Assembly: GCA_002716355.1 (NCBI GenBank)
Contig: PBAU01000003.1
Span: forward strand, 1 to 64,000
Source: a bacterium
GTDB lineage: Bacteria > UBP7 > UBA6624
Reading direction: 5' to 3'
Length of the DNA stretch: 64,000 nt
Part shown: in pieces, positions 33,427 through 42,101 of the stretch
How positions within the stretch are numbered: position 1 is the stretch's first letter
Layout: each line of letters opens with the position of its first letter
Made by a program: the position numbers and the translations under genes
The notes under the pieces: model-generated
The model's input: only the letters and a program-made list of their open reading frames with translations
Told to the model about the DNA's origin: nothing
The model's database searches: none

Positions 33427-33636
33427 ATGATGAAGAAGTTCCTTTTAGCTTTATGTGCTCCAGTACTTGGCTTAGCCAGCCTGAATGGCTTAATCGCTAT
33501 AGCATGCTCTTTTATTGCATCTAATCTTTTTGATAGCTTTTGGCTCGGGAAAGGCTTATGGATATTGCCTATTTCTTTTTATTTATTTTTTTACTACCTG
33601 ATTGCTTTTGTGAATTTTAGAAAGCAGACCGGTTAG
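33427..33636 (+). CDS. Small hypothetical membrane protein (69 aa)
   Basis: 69 residues with two hydrophobic spans (about 6-28 and 40-62). Two adjacent ATG codons (33427, 33430) could start it. G+C returns to the chromosomal level here (33% in a 60-base sample). Its end overlaps the convergent PIN-like gene by four bases. No family recognised. Confidence 0.5.
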   Translation: MMKKFLLALCAPVLGLASLNGLIAIACSFIASNLFDSFWLGKGLWILPISFYLFFYYLIAFVNFRKQTG

Positions 33637-34127
33637 AAAGCTGCACTTCTAAAGGTGAAGTTTTTTAGATCTTTTAAGAATTCTTTTGGTGTTTGTTTTT
33701 TAATGTCAGGAAAACCTCGGAATTTATGATTGTTAAAAGTGACTATCCTTTTGATGTCATTGTTTTTAATGGTCCAATACAGGTTAGCCTCTTCGACATC
33801 AGATGTATAGAACCTTTCTTCTTCCATTTTTTCAAGACCTTTATCTAACTCGTATGCTGACATATGAAATATACGCATGTTGCCAAATGATTCAAGTTCT
33901 TTCACTATGCTATTCATGAGGTTATGTTTGAATGGAGGATATATTATGGATGGATTTGATAGTTTTGTAAACAGCTCTCCTATATGGTAGCCTGATATGA
34001 TGCCCTGCACGTCACCATACTGACACCTCTCCCCTTTAAGTGAACTTAGAAGCTCCCTGCATTCATCTGTCTCTGGACATCTTATGAATGTTGCAACAAG
34101 TGGGCCTTTATCAATCAAAAATCTCAT
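33633..34127 (-). CDS. PIN-domain-like protein (candidate toxin)
   Basis: 164 residues with the layout of a PIN ribonuclease: an early Asp in MRFLIDKG, a mid Glu in YHIGELFTKL, a later Asp in TSDVEEANLYW and the strand IVTFNNHKF, where many PIN proteins have a fourth acidic residue but this one has Asn. It overlaps the upstream helix-turn-helix gene by 17 bases. That pairing, antitoxin-like DNA-binding gene first and PIN second, resembles a type II toxin-antitoxin unit. Family membership is inferred from motif order, not from strong identity. Confidence 0.55.
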   Translation of the reverse strand: MRFLIDKGPLVATFIRCPETDECRELLSSLKGERCQYGDVQGIISGYHIGELFTKLSNPSIIYPPFKHNLMNSIVKELESFGNMRIFHMSAYELDKGLEKMEEERFYTSDVEEANLYWTIKNNDIKRIVTFNNHKFRGFPDIKKQTPKEFLKDLKNFTFRSAAF

Positions 34128-34422
34128 GCTTTAACCTTATTTCAACTGTTGCTATTGGTAGATTCAGCAGCCTGTGATCCCCTTTTGTCATAGGGTCTGG
34201 AGATGATTCGACTTCGTATTGAAGCACCGCAGAAGGCTTTGATTTTGTTTCAGACATAAATTCTGTAATGCTTGATTTGTGAAAATAAATCCTCTTTCCT
34301 CTCTTTATCCCAGATATCTGACCTTCCCTATAGTACTTTCTTACTGTAAAGGGTTTAACTGAAAGTAGCTTTGCAACTTCTTCTACAGTTAAAAAATCGT
34401 TGTTTGATCCTTCTGGTAACAT
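34111..34422 (-). CDS. MerR/excisionase-type helix-turn-helix protein (candidate antitoxin)
   Basis: 103 residues. The N-terminal 60 residues are an excisionase/MerR-type DNA-binding domain (FLTVEEVAKLLSVKPFTVRKYYREGQISGIKRGKRIYFHKSSITEFM). The C-terminal 40 residues may form the toxin-binding part. It precedes the PIN-like gene with a 17-base overlap. A similar domain also occurs in phage excisionases, but there is no integrase nearby. Confidence 0.7.
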   Translation of the reverse strand: MLPEGSNNDFLTVEEVAKLLSVKPFTVRKYYREGQISGIKRGKRIYFHKSSITEFMSETKSKPSAVLQYEVESSPDPMTKGDHRLLNLPIATVEIRLKHEIFD

Positions 34423-34659
34423 ATACGCATAAATATTAACATAAAATAACTATTAAACAATATATAACAACATAAAAAATGCTTCAAATCAGTTAAAAAA
34501 CAAACTGTAAAAAAGATATCTAGTTAATTTTCAGTTAATAAAATAACTAAAAAAAAACTTATCAAACTACCCTAATCCTTCCTTTTTTGACGTTTTTGAT
34601 CATTTGCGATGCTGGCTTCATAAATATTGTTTTTTGATTATTTTTTTTAAAATGGGTAT
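34423..34659. other. AT-rich divergent spacer with imperfect inverted repeats
   Basis: 237 bases between the helix-turn-helix gene and the symporter with no convincing gene. It contains CAGTT (34490-34494) facing AACTG (34503-34507) and an imperfect inverted repeat around 34521-34549 (TAGTTAATTTT facing AAAATAACTA). These could be operator sites for the helix-turn-helix protein. Confidence 0.4.
34648..34653 (+). promoter_or_regulatory. Putative -10 element of the symporter gene
   Basis: TAAAAT ends six bases before the ATG at 34660, with no Shine-Dalgarno sequence in between; a leaderless start is inferred. Confidence 0.5.
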
Positions 34660-36054
34660 ATGGATACAGGTTTGATTGTTTTTTTGGTCTATGTTTCTTT
34701 TATGTTCTTTCATGCGTGGACAGGAAATAAAAAGATTAAAAACTCTGTTGATTTCAATGTTGCTGGCAGAGGTTTGTCTGGTTTTGTTATAGGTTTGTCC
34801 TTTTATGCTTCTTTTATGAGCACTAATTCTTTTCTTGGCCTGGCTGGAAGGTCTCACTCCTGGGGTTTTTCTATATGGGGATCAGGTATTCTCTTTATTA
34901 TTTTTGCATGGGTTTCATGGAGGTTTATTGCACCTAAGCTTAGGCTTCGCACAGAAGAGTTAGGCGCCCTAACCCTATCGGACTACCTTGGATATGCTTT
35001 TAAGAGTAAAAGTTATGAAAGAGCAGCTTGTTTGGTTATATTGCTTGCAAGCATACCGTTCATGCAAGCTGTCTTCAAGGGTGTGATGCTGGTTGTTTCA
35101 CAAATGACGGGACTCTCATCAACGACATCTTTGGCTTTGGCATGGTTTATTATCGTTGTTTACACTGTTGCTGGTGGCTTTCATGCTGTTGCAAAAACTG
35201 ATGTGGTTCAAGCGTTCATAATGCTTATTGCTTCTTTGTTCCTACCCTTTTCAATGCTTAGGTCTTATGGAGGTATTCAGAATCTTGTTCAATCTTCTTC
35301 TCTGGATGCAGGAGTTGCTGTTTCTGATATATGGGCGATGGCTCCGCTTGGAGCTGTTATAGGGATTGGTTTAGCAGGAGGCTTTAAGATGATGTCTGAG
35401 CCGAGGCAGATTTCTAGATTTTTTGCAATAGATAATAAAGAAATAAAAAAAGGAGAGAAGATAGCTTTGTGGACTTTAGCAGTTTCCTATCTTTTTATAC
35501 TGCCTGTAGGGTTTTTGTCTAGAGGTTTTTTAAATTCTTATGAGGGTGATCTTGATGCAATTGTTCCAACATTACTATCAATGCCAGAGGTTGTTCATCC
35601 TTTTTTGGGTTATGTTTTTCTTGCAGCCTTCCTTGCTGCTGCTATGAGTAGTTTAGATTCAATATTACTTGCTGTTTCAGGAAGTGTTCAGAGAGGCTTT
35701 TTTCACAACAAAACAAGAAATGAATTGTTTTCAACAAGAGTTATTGTTGTAGTTTTAAGCATACTTCCTGCTTTTTTGGTTTTGTATAATCCTGCAGAGA
35801 TAATTGCATTAACAACTTTATCAGGAGCAGTTTTTGGAGCGGCATTCCTTCCTTCTCTGATTCATTCTCTCTATAGTAAAACTGTACCAATCAAAGCAGC
35901 ATGGGTATCGCTTATTGCGGGCTTTTCTTCAGTTTTGATCTGGAAATTTTATATTATTGCAAATTGGCCAAGTTTTAAAATGATTCATGAGGTTGTAGCA
36001 GGAACTTTAATCTCCTTCCTTCTTTTTTATTTAGTTAAAGGTAGAGATGATTAA
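34660..36054 (+). CDS. Sodium/solute symporter (SSS family)
   Basis: A 464-aa inner-membrane transporter with 12-13 hydrophobic spans. SSS landmarks are VDFNVAGRGLSGFVIGLSFYASFMSTNSFLGLAG in the first spans, YTVAGGFHAVAKTDVVQAFIML near the middle (the GG..A...TD.VQ signature) and LAAFLAAAMSSLDSILLAVSGSV (Na+ site region). The substrate, such as an amino acid, pantothenate, sugar or acetate, cannot be told from sequence. It overlaps the Nudix gene by eight bases. Confidence 0.9.
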   Translation: MDTGLIVFLVYVSFMFFHAWTGNKKIKNSVDFNVAGRGLSGFVIGLSFYASFMSTNSFLGLAGRSHSWGFSIWGSGILFIIFAWVSWRFIAPKLRLRTEELGALTLSDYLGYAFKSKSYERAACLVILLASIPFMQAVFKGVMLVVSQMTGLSSTTSLALAWFIIVVYTVAGGFHAVAKTDVVQAFIMLIASLFLPFSMLRSYGGIQNLVQSSSLDAGVAVSDIWAMAPLGAVIGIGLAGGFKMMSEPRQISRFFAIDNKEIKKGEKIALWTLAVSYLFILPVGFLSRGFLNSYEGDLDAIVPTLLSMPEVVHPFLGYVFLAAFLAAAMSSLDSILLAVSGSVQRGFFHNKTRNELFSTRVIVVVLSILPAFLVLYNPAEIIALTTLSGAVFGAAFLPSLIHSLYSKTVPIKAAWVSLIAGFSSVLIWKFYIIANWPSFKMIHEVVAGTLISFLLFYLVKGRDD

Positions 36055-36529
36055 GGATATCAAGATAAGAGTTGCTGCTATAGTCAGCCATGAAAACAAG
36101 ATACTTTTTAACAGGCAAGAGATTCCTGGTAAAGCGTGCGTTTATTCACTGATGGGAGGACATCTTGAATTTGGAGAATCTGTTAAAAATTGTTTGGTGC
36201 GAGAGTTCAAAGAAGAGCTTGAGTGGGATATTGAAGTTCAGAATCTTCTTTATGTTTGCGAGAATTCATGGCTTGAAGAGGACCCTGAAGATTTTAACTT
36301 TAATCAAAAAATGCATGGTGTTGAATTGTATTTTTATGCAAAATTGAAAAAAAAATTAATTGGCAAGGATCCTAAGACTGAAGAGGAACATCTTTGGCCA
36401 GGATGGTTTTCGAAAAAAGATATAGAAAAAGATGGAAAGATTGTTCCTTCTTTTTTAGAGGAAAGGCTTTTTGAGGATATGGAAAAAGGGTTCTCTTCGA
36501 AAGTTAAATTCTTTACAGCTGGTTTTTGA
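36047..36529 (+). CDS. Nudix hydrolase
   Basis: 160 residues with an intact Nudix box, GGHLEFGESVKNCLVREFKEELEWDIE, containing the metal-binding REFKEE core. Such enzymes hydrolyse nucleoside diphosphates linked to other moieties; the substrate is not readable. Translationally coupled to the symporter and ends one base before the convergent vsr stop. Confidence 0.88.
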   Translation: MIKDIKIRVAAIVSHENKILFNRQEIPGKACVYSLMGGHLEFGESVKNCLVREFKEELEWDIEVQNLLYVCENSWLEEDPEDFNFNQKMHGVELYFYAKLKKKLIGKDPKTEEEHLWPGWFSKKDIEKDGKIVPSFLEERLFEDMEKGFSSKVKFFTAGF

Positions 36530-36530
36530 T

Positions 36531-36944
36531 TTATTGGTTTTTTATTTTTTCTTTTACTCTTTGAGACACTTTATCAATTTCTTTTGATATTTGGCATTCC
36601 CAAAACCTCATAACAACCCATCCTTCTTTTTTAAGCCTTATGTTCGTTTCTGCATCTCTTTTTTTATTTTGCTTAAGCTTTTCATCCCAGTATTTTTTAT
36701 TTGAAGATGGTTTTTTGTAACAGGATGGACACCCATGCCAAAAACATCCATCAACAAAAATTGATATTTTTTTGCCAACATAGCAAATATCAGGTTTTCC
36801 AGGTGCTTTGATGTAGTTTAACCTGTAACCTCTATATCCTGAATGCCAAAGATTTTTTCTTAGAGTTATTTCAGGCTTGGTATTTTTCCCTCTTATTCGA
36901 GACATTATCTTGGATCTTGTTTTCTTGGAAACCCTATCGGTCAT
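36531..36944 (-). CDS. vsr: Very-short-patch-repair (Vsr) endonuclease
   Basis: 137 residues, standard Vsr length. Vsr nicks 5' of T in T:G mismatches formed by deamination of 5-methylcytosine. SKIMSRIRGKNTKPEITLRKNLW, YRLNYIKAPGKPDICYVGKKISIFVDGCFWHGCPSCYKKPSSN and WVVMRFWECQI are diagnostic, with the catalytic Asp in KPDICY and Zn-site Cys/His residues in GCFWHGCPSC. No cytosine methyltransferase lies in this window. It is the last gene of a thirteen-gene overlapping run. Confidence 0.95.
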   Translation of the reverse strand: MTDRVSKKTRSKIMSRIRGKNTKPEITLRKNLWHSGYRGYRLNYIKAPGKPDICYVGKKISIFVDGCFWHGCPSCYKKPSSNKKYWDEKLKQNKKRDAETNIRLKKEGWVVMRFWECQISKEIDKVSQRVKEKIKNQ

Positions 36945-37231
36945 TTTGAGTTCATAATGAAAGACATTGCTCCAAGTGAAGCATTGCCTTTCTCGTCATG
37001 GTTTTTTATGTCTGTTACCCTTTTGTCTTTTTCAAGTGTTTTTTTGGTCATTTCTCTCAAGACCCCCCCACTCTTCCCATGAATGACTGTTGCTTTTTTG
37101 ATCTCATGTAAATCCAGGTCGTCAAGCCAGTTTAAAAGCATGTCCTCAGCTTCTTCAAATCTTTTTTTGCGAATGTTGAGTATTTTTGAAGGAGGAGATA
37201 TCTCTGGAGATTCCCATGATGCACCCTTCAT
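36941..37231 (-). CDS. Stand-alone Smr-domain protein
   Basis: 96 residues, mostly one Smr (small MutS-related) domain: LDLHEIKKATVIHGKSGGVLREMTKKTL, where HGKSGGVLR is the HGxGxG-type signature. Smr domains nick DNA or RNA; stand-alone forms act in ribosome rescue or collision response in some bacteria. Here the first Asp-Leu-His (LDLHEI) is present. It overlaps both neighbours by four bases. Confidence 0.8.
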   Translation of the reverse strand: MKGASWESPEISPPSKILNIRKKRFEEAEDMLLNWLDDLDLHEIKKATVIHGKSGGVLREMTKKTLEKDKRVTDIKNHDEKGNASLGAMSFIMNSK

Positions 37232-37578
37232 CCATCCTCCGGGAATAAAAATTTACCTGGATCATTAAAGAAATCAGCTCTAAACACACAATTAAAACCT
37301 TTTTTCTTCCACACTGGGATTATTCTTGCATCTCTATGTGTTACTAATCCAATTGTTTTTATTGATTGTGGTAAGTCAGGAAATTTGTCAATGGATTTTG
37401 GATTTTGGGCCCCTAAGTCGACAATTACGAAATCCCATTTTTTTTCTGAAATCCTTTCAGGAACATCCTTTGGTTCAACATGTTCAACTTCATAACCAGT
37501 TGCATTTAATGAAACTTTTATGTGTTCTCCTAGCAGTAAGTTAGGTATGCTCAGCAGGACATCTTCATTTATTTTCAT
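37228..37578 (-). CDS. Receiver-like domain protein
   Basis: 116 residues that follow the alternating beta/alpha plan of a CheY receiver: ...WDFVIVDLGAQNP (possible phospho-acceptor Asp), KTIGLVTHRD (Thr position) and CVFRADFF (where Lys is usual, this has Arg). The N-terminal acidic pair is not evident (ENDVLLSIPNLLLG-like region lacks DD). I infer a pseudo-receiver fold. No output domain is attached. It overlaps the ABC-CPBP fusion gene by 14 bases. Confidence 0.5.
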   Translation of the reverse strand: MKINEDVLLSIPNLLLGEHIKVSLNATGYEVEHVEPKDVPERISEKKWDFVIVDLGAQNPKSIDKFPDLPQSIKTIGLVTHRDARIIPVWKKKGFNCVFRADFFNDPGKFLFPEDG

Positions 37579-39526
37579 GAATTGGTATTTTTTTCCATAA
37601 CGATTTAATGATTAAAAATCCTATTAAGCCCATTATTGCAAATGGCAATAAGTTTGTTGGCGCTTCAGGCGATAAGACATCTCCAAATAGATTATTTTTA
37701 GCAAGCATGATTGATATAGCATTTACAAGACAATGCATCAGTGCGCTATACCATATGGTTCCAGTTCTTAATGTAATCATTGCAAAAATAACCCCAAGAA
37801 CAAAGGTGTACAGGAACCTTGAAGGATCTAGATGCATAAGCGCAAAAAGAGATGAGCTTATTAGTATTGCCCTACTGTTTCCAAGTTTTTTAAATCCATG
37901 TAGAAGAAAGCCTCTGAAAACCAACTCTTCAGCTATGCCTGGCATTACTGCAACTATAAATAACAAGGAAATCAATGAGTTTTCATCAAATATCATCTGC
38001 ATTATTTTCGTAAACTCCTCACCCATTGGCCAAATTGATTCTCCAATATATCCAAAAAGCATTCCGAAAAGCCAAGCACCTATACTTATAAAAAATAACC
38101 ATGGCTTGGGTTGAAATCTTTTCAAAGAGGTAATATAGTCATTTTTTAAACCTAAGAATTTGTTTATAAAGTGAGGAAGCATTACAAGTGCTGTTATTTG
38201 TGCAAGAAAGGTTCCATAAAGTATTGATTTCCCCTCTGACATACTCGGGCTTAACCGGGCTTCAAATACAAAACTGAATATCGCAAAGGCTATAAATATC
38301 AATATAAATGAGATTATTGATTCAGAGCTCGTTGCATACCTTTCTCCTTTTCTCTGTTTGTTCCACCATTGCTTCCAGTTTATTCCGCCCACACCAAGTA
38401 TTGTATTTTCAGATTTGAATTGTTCTGCAGCTAAGTTTAAAAAAACAAAACCAAGAAAAGTTGTCCATGCCGCGGATATCCAAGATATCAATGTTCCTGA
38501 TGCGGTAAGCCATGATTTTAAGGATATCCCAGCTCCAATTCCTGGTATCCAATTCATCCAACTAGACGGACTGTCTGTGCTTAGGCTTAAAAAAGCTCCT
38601 ATCATGAAAATCAAAACAAACGGATGAAGGTAACTGCTTGCTTCTTTTGTAGATTTTGAAGATCCTGCAATGTAAAGAAGAGCTCCACTGAAAAATATTA
38701 TCATTGGTATCGAACCTAAAACCGTAAGTAGGAAATGAGAGTAAAAACTCAAACCCATTTGTCCTTGGGATATTATGTTTATCGAAAGCATCAAGAGCCC
38801 TATATTTAATGCAATTGCAAATATTGCAAGAGATGCAATTACAAGAAATTTTCCAAATATTATTTCTTTAGATGTTATAGGGAGAGCTAAAAGGCTTTCT
38901 GCAGTACCTCTTTCTCTTTCACCTGTCATTGAGTCTATTGCCGGGTGAGCTAAAAGATTAATGACCATTAATAAAACTATAAGTGGCAAGAATTGAGCAA
39001 GCTCAAAGCCTGAGATTTCTTCTTCAGGGGCTATATTGATAATCTTTATATCTGGAGGATTGAGTATTTCTTCAGCGATATTGTTCGCTTTCAGTGTGTT
39101 TTTGATTTTTTCTAAATTCCAATTTTTTACATAGTCTTCAAGCAGGGTTTTCGCTCTTTGAGACCTTCCATCACTTCTAGCCCCGTCAAAATGTATTTCA
39201 AATTCATCATTATTAAGTTCAATATACGCATCAATATTTTTGCTTTTGAGCGCATCTAGCAAATCTGATTTTGAGATTTTTTTGAATTCAACATTATTTT
39301 CTTCAGACTCAAAGGGAATCTCATTTGAAAAACTTTCAGTAACGCCTATCGTGTAATTTTCTTCCAGCCTTTTGTTTGATGTTTGTGCTTCTTGTATCCC
39401 AGCTATAAGTAAAAAAAGTGGCACAAATACTGCAGGCAATATAACCATTGCGATAATAGTTCTAATATCACGTATCAGCTCTGTCCCATCTTTGATGAAA
39501 ATTGCTTTAACTTGATTCCATCTCAT
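37565..39526 (-). CDS. ABC-2 permease (NatB-like) fused to CPBP intramembrane protease
   Basis: 653 residues. Residues 1-390 are a NatB/ABC-2 type exporter permease: an N-terminal span, a large extracytoplasmic domain, then spans with MTGERERGTAESLLALPITSKEIIFGKFL. Residues 430-650 are a CPBP/Abi membrane protease with EELVFRGFLLHG (EExxxR), SSLFALMHLDP (FxxxH) and MHCLVNAIS (HxxxN), the three catalytic motifs. This fusion is known in several phyla; its substrate is unknown. It overlaps the matching ATPase gene by four bases. Confidence 0.9.
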   Translation of the reverse strand: MRWNQVKAIFIKDGTELIRDIRTIIAMVILPAVFVPLFLLIAGIQEAQTSNKRLEENYTIGVTESFSNEIPFESEENNVEFKKISKSDLLDALKSKNIDAYIELNNDEFEIHFDGARSDGRSQRAKTLLEDYVKNWNLEKIKNTLKANNIAEEILNPPDIKIINIAPEEEISGFELAQFLPLIVLLMVINLLAHPAIDSMTGERERGTAESLLALPITSKEIIFGKFLVIASLAIFAIALNIGLLMLSINIISQGQMGLSFYSHFLLTVLGSIPMIIFFSGALLYIAGSSKSTKEASSYLHPFVLIFMIGAFLSLSTDSPSSWMNWIPGIGAGISLKSWLTASGTLISWISAAWTTFLGFVFLNLAAEQFKSENTILGVGGINWKQWWNKQRKGERYATSSESIISFILIFIAFAIFSFVFEARLSPSMSEGKSILYGTFLAQITALVMLPHFINKFLGLKNDYITSLKRFQPKPWLFFISIGAWLFGMLFGYIGESIWPMGEEFTKIMQMIFDENSLISLLFIVAVMPGIAEELVFRGFLLHGFKKLGNSRAILISSSLFALMHLDPSRFLYTFVLGVIFAMITLRTGTIWYSALMHCLVNAISIMLAKNNLFGDVLSPEAPTNLLPFAIMGLIGFLIIKSLWKKIPIHENK

Positions 39527-40230
39527 TGTTGCACACCAGCTATCTTTAAAAATGATTTTGAAAGACTTTGTTCAGGCCATTGGTTTTTTTTCCAGCTTGC
39601 TACAGACTTGCCATCAGATAGAACAACTATTGAGTCTGCTATTTTTTCAGCAATCCAAACTTGATGAGTTGAAATCAGTATCCCTCTGCCTTCAGCCTTA
39701 GCTTGGTTTAAATCTTGGATTATCTTAGTTGTTGCAACTAGATCAAGTGTCGCAGTAGGTTCATCTAGTATTAAATAATCAGTATTTCTTGCAAGGGCTC
39801 TAGCGATAAGAACTCTTTGTTTATTTCCCGTAGAGAGTGTTTCCATTCTTTTTTCTGCATACTGTTCAATACTTAATGCTTTTAAGTATTTTTCAGTTTG
39901 GTTGATTGCTTTTTTTTCAGTGAGGCCCTCTGCTCGTAATGAGAACAATATATGCTCTTTTGCAGTTAATCTTTTGTATGTGCCTGCATCCGCATGAACA
40001 TAAGCTAAAGATTGACGAAGCTCTAATGAGCTTGTTTCCTTGTTGTTTAAAAGTATCTTTCCGGAATCTGGCTTAAGCAATCCTATTAAGGTTCTTATTG
40101 TTGTTGTTTTCCCTGCTCCATTAGCTCCAAGAAGAGCTACAATTTCACCTTTTTTTATGTCTAGAGAAACATTTTTACAGGCTTGTGTTCCCTCTATAGT
40201 TTTTTGAATATTTTTTAAAGATATGCTCAC
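39523..40230 (-). CDS. ABC transporter ATPase (NatA-like)
   Basis: 235 residues with Walker A GANGAGKTTT, signature LSTGNKQRVLIARAL (one residue off the usual LSGGQ), Walker B YLILDEPTATLDLVAT and the switch His in STHQVW. It is the energising subunit for the NatB-CPBP fusion that follows, making a probable exporter for small molecules or peptides. Four-base overlap with argS and with the permease. Confidence 0.92.
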   Translation of the reverse strand: MSISLKNIQKTIEGTQACKNVSLDIKKGEIVALLGANGAGKTTTIRTLIGLLKPDSGKILLNNKETSSLELRQSLAYVHADAGTYKRLTAKEHILFSLRAEGLTEKKAINQTEKYLKALSIEQYAEKRMETLSTGNKQRVLIARALARNTDYLILDEPTATLDLVATTKIIQDLNQAKAEGRGILISTHQVWIAEKIADSIVVLSDGKSVASWKKNQWPEQSLSKSFLKIAGVQQ

Positions 40231-42101
40231 ATTCTTGAAGGTACTGATATCCCAAAGATTTTTAATGTCTCTTCTAGTGTTTTTAATGTGCAGTAGGCCA
40301 AGTTGATCCTAAATTTTTCTAATTCAGGATCTTTATTAATGATTGGGCTTGAATGGTAAAAGTTTGAAAATGCTTTTGACAGCCTGTGAAGTGACTCTAG
40401 CAAAGGAGTTGGGCTTATGGTTTCAAAAGATCTTTTTAATTCATTTTGGATAGTAAAAATGTTAAAAATAAGAGTTTTTTCATCTTTATTCATTTTTGTT
40501 TTTTCAAATTTAAGATTAGGCTGTATTCCGCTTTTTTCTATGACTCTTTTACATCTAACCGCAGCATATTGCAAATAAGACCCTGTTTTTCCCTCATTAG
40601 ACAGTACCTCTTCCCATTTGAAGGATATTCTTTTATTGAAGTCTCTTGAGAACATTAAATGTTTTAAAGCTCCTGTTGTTACTTTCTCAAGATCTTTTTT
40701 TGAAATTTTTTGACTTGATTTTGATTTTGTAAATTTTTTAGCTTCTTCCCATAATTCAGAAAAAGCAACAATGTTTCCTGACCTACTTGACATTTTTCCC
40801 TCAGGCAAATCAACCATTTCATATCCAATATGAATCAATTCTGACAGCTTTTTATCTTGTTCTAGTATTTTAAAAATCTGTTTGAAGTAAAAGCTTTGTG
40901 GAGCACCTACAACATAAAAAGACTTATTTGTTTTGTATTGGTTTTGTTTCAATTCTGCTAATGCAAGATCTTTTGCTGAGTACAGAGGCAATCCATCAGA
41001 TCGTAACAGTGGCAATACATCTAATTTATTGCTGTTGTATGGTTCTTTTTTAAAGTCAACCAAAACAGACCCGCCTTCTTTTTCAGCTAAGTTTTTGTTT
41101 ACAAGTTTATTTGATATTCGAATTGCATCTTCCTCTACATCTGATTCATAATATATTTTTTCAAAATCAACATCGAGAAGTCGGTATATTTTTTCAAAGG
41201 CATCCATGCACCATTTTTTTGTTTTCTTCCAGTCTTTTACGAGTTCTGGATCCTTGTTTTTCCACCTTTCTGCAATTTCATTCTGCAGATCCAAATCTTT
41301 TTTCCAGTTGATTGCAGATTTATTTAGGTTTTTAAAATTTTCTGAATGAAGGCGGCCATCAGTTGATTTTTTCAAGATTTTGCTGATTAGAAATTTGTTT
41401 TTTTTGAATTTTTTAAATTTTTCACCTATTTCAAAATCTGAATCTTGATTAAGTAGATCTTTTACACTCCATGCTTCTTTAATAAAATTTTCCCTCGATC
41501 CTGATTCTCTTTGTGCCCATTGTGAGTAGTATTCACCAAGCCATCTGGAGAGATCAAGGTTAGGTTCTTGCTCTAGTGTTGGCGGTTTTGGCTTTCCAGC
41601 TAGCTCCCAACCTAAGAGAGCCTTAAGGACATGGGTTCCTATATCACCTATATAGTTTGCTGGAATAACATTTATTCCAAATTTTCTTGCTATCCTAACT
41701 ATGAAATCGCCAGTAACAACATTTCTAAAATGGCCTATATGGAATGCTTTGTGTGTGTTTGGTTGAGAGTATTCAACAATCCATTTTTGTTCATCTCTCT
41801 CTTGGTCAAAAACATTTTTATTTGTTGAGTAGAAGTTAAAGATACTTTCTGCAAGTTCCTCATAGTTTGGTTCAATTTTGAGTGATTTGTTTTCATTGGT
41901 TACAGATTTGATAAGTTTTGTTTTTCTTATTTTTTTTAAATCACTTTCTTTTGAGCCTCCCCATCGAATTGAATTGGTGCAAACAAATGTTAGGCTCTTG
42001 TCCTCTCTTCTTAATGAAGCAGCATGTTTTTCTCCGGGCTTTATTTCCGAAAGCATGTCATTGACATTCATTGTGAAGATATCCCAAGGGTGTTTATTCA
42101 T
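40227..42101 (-). CDS. argS: Arginyl-tRNA synthetase
   Basis: 624 residues: a class I synthetase that charges tRNA-Arg. The HIGH motif is NTHKAFHIGHFRNVV and the KMSKS equivalent is EGKMSSRSGN. SYYVVGAPQ-type substrate residues (KSFYVVGAPQSFYFKQ) and the C-terminal anticodon (DALR) domain with YAAVRCKRVIEKSG are present. It is somewhat divergent in the N-terminal 90 residues. Overlaps ddl by eight bases. Confidence 0.95.
   Translation of the reverse strand: MNKHPWDIFTMNVNDMLSEIKPGEKHAASLRREDKSLTFVCTNSIRWGGSKESDLKKIRKTKLIKSVTNENKSLKIEPNYEELAESIFNFYSTNKNVFDQERDEQKWIVEYSQPNTHKAFHIGHFRNVVTGDFIVRIARKFGINVIPANYIGDIGTHVLKALLGWELAGKPKPPTLEQEPNLDLSRWLGEYYSQWAQRESGSRENFIKEAWSVKDLLNQDSDFEIGEKFKKFKKNKFLISKILKKSTDGRLHSENFKNLNKSAINWKKDLDLQNEIAERWKNKDPELVKDWKKTKKWCMDAFEKIYRLLDVDFEKIYYESDVEEDAIRISNKLVNKNLAEKEGGSVLVDFKKEPYNSNKLDVLPLLRSDGLPLYSAKDLALAELKQNQYKTNKSFYVVGAPQSFYFKQIFKILEQDKKLSELIHIGYEMVDLPEGKMSSRSGNIVAFSELWEEAKKFTKSKSSQKISKKDLEKVTTGALKHLMFSRDFNKRISFKWEEVLSNEGKTGSYLQYAAVRCKRVIEKSGIQPNLKFEKTKMNKDEKTLIFNIFTIQNELKRSFETISPTPLLESLHRLSKAFSNFYHSSPIINKDPELEKFRINLAYCTLKTLEETLKIFGISVPSRM

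Noticed and set aside
30533-34660. An integrated element using the tmRNA 3' end as attachment site
   Set aside because: I found no second copy of the tmRNA 3' end (CCCGGCGCCTCCACCA) up to 34660 and no integrase; only composition suggests transfer.
37608-38114. 168-codon plus-strand open frame
   Set aside because: Antisense to the CPBP domain of the ABC-CPBP fusion, whose catalytic motifs confirm the minus-strand frame.
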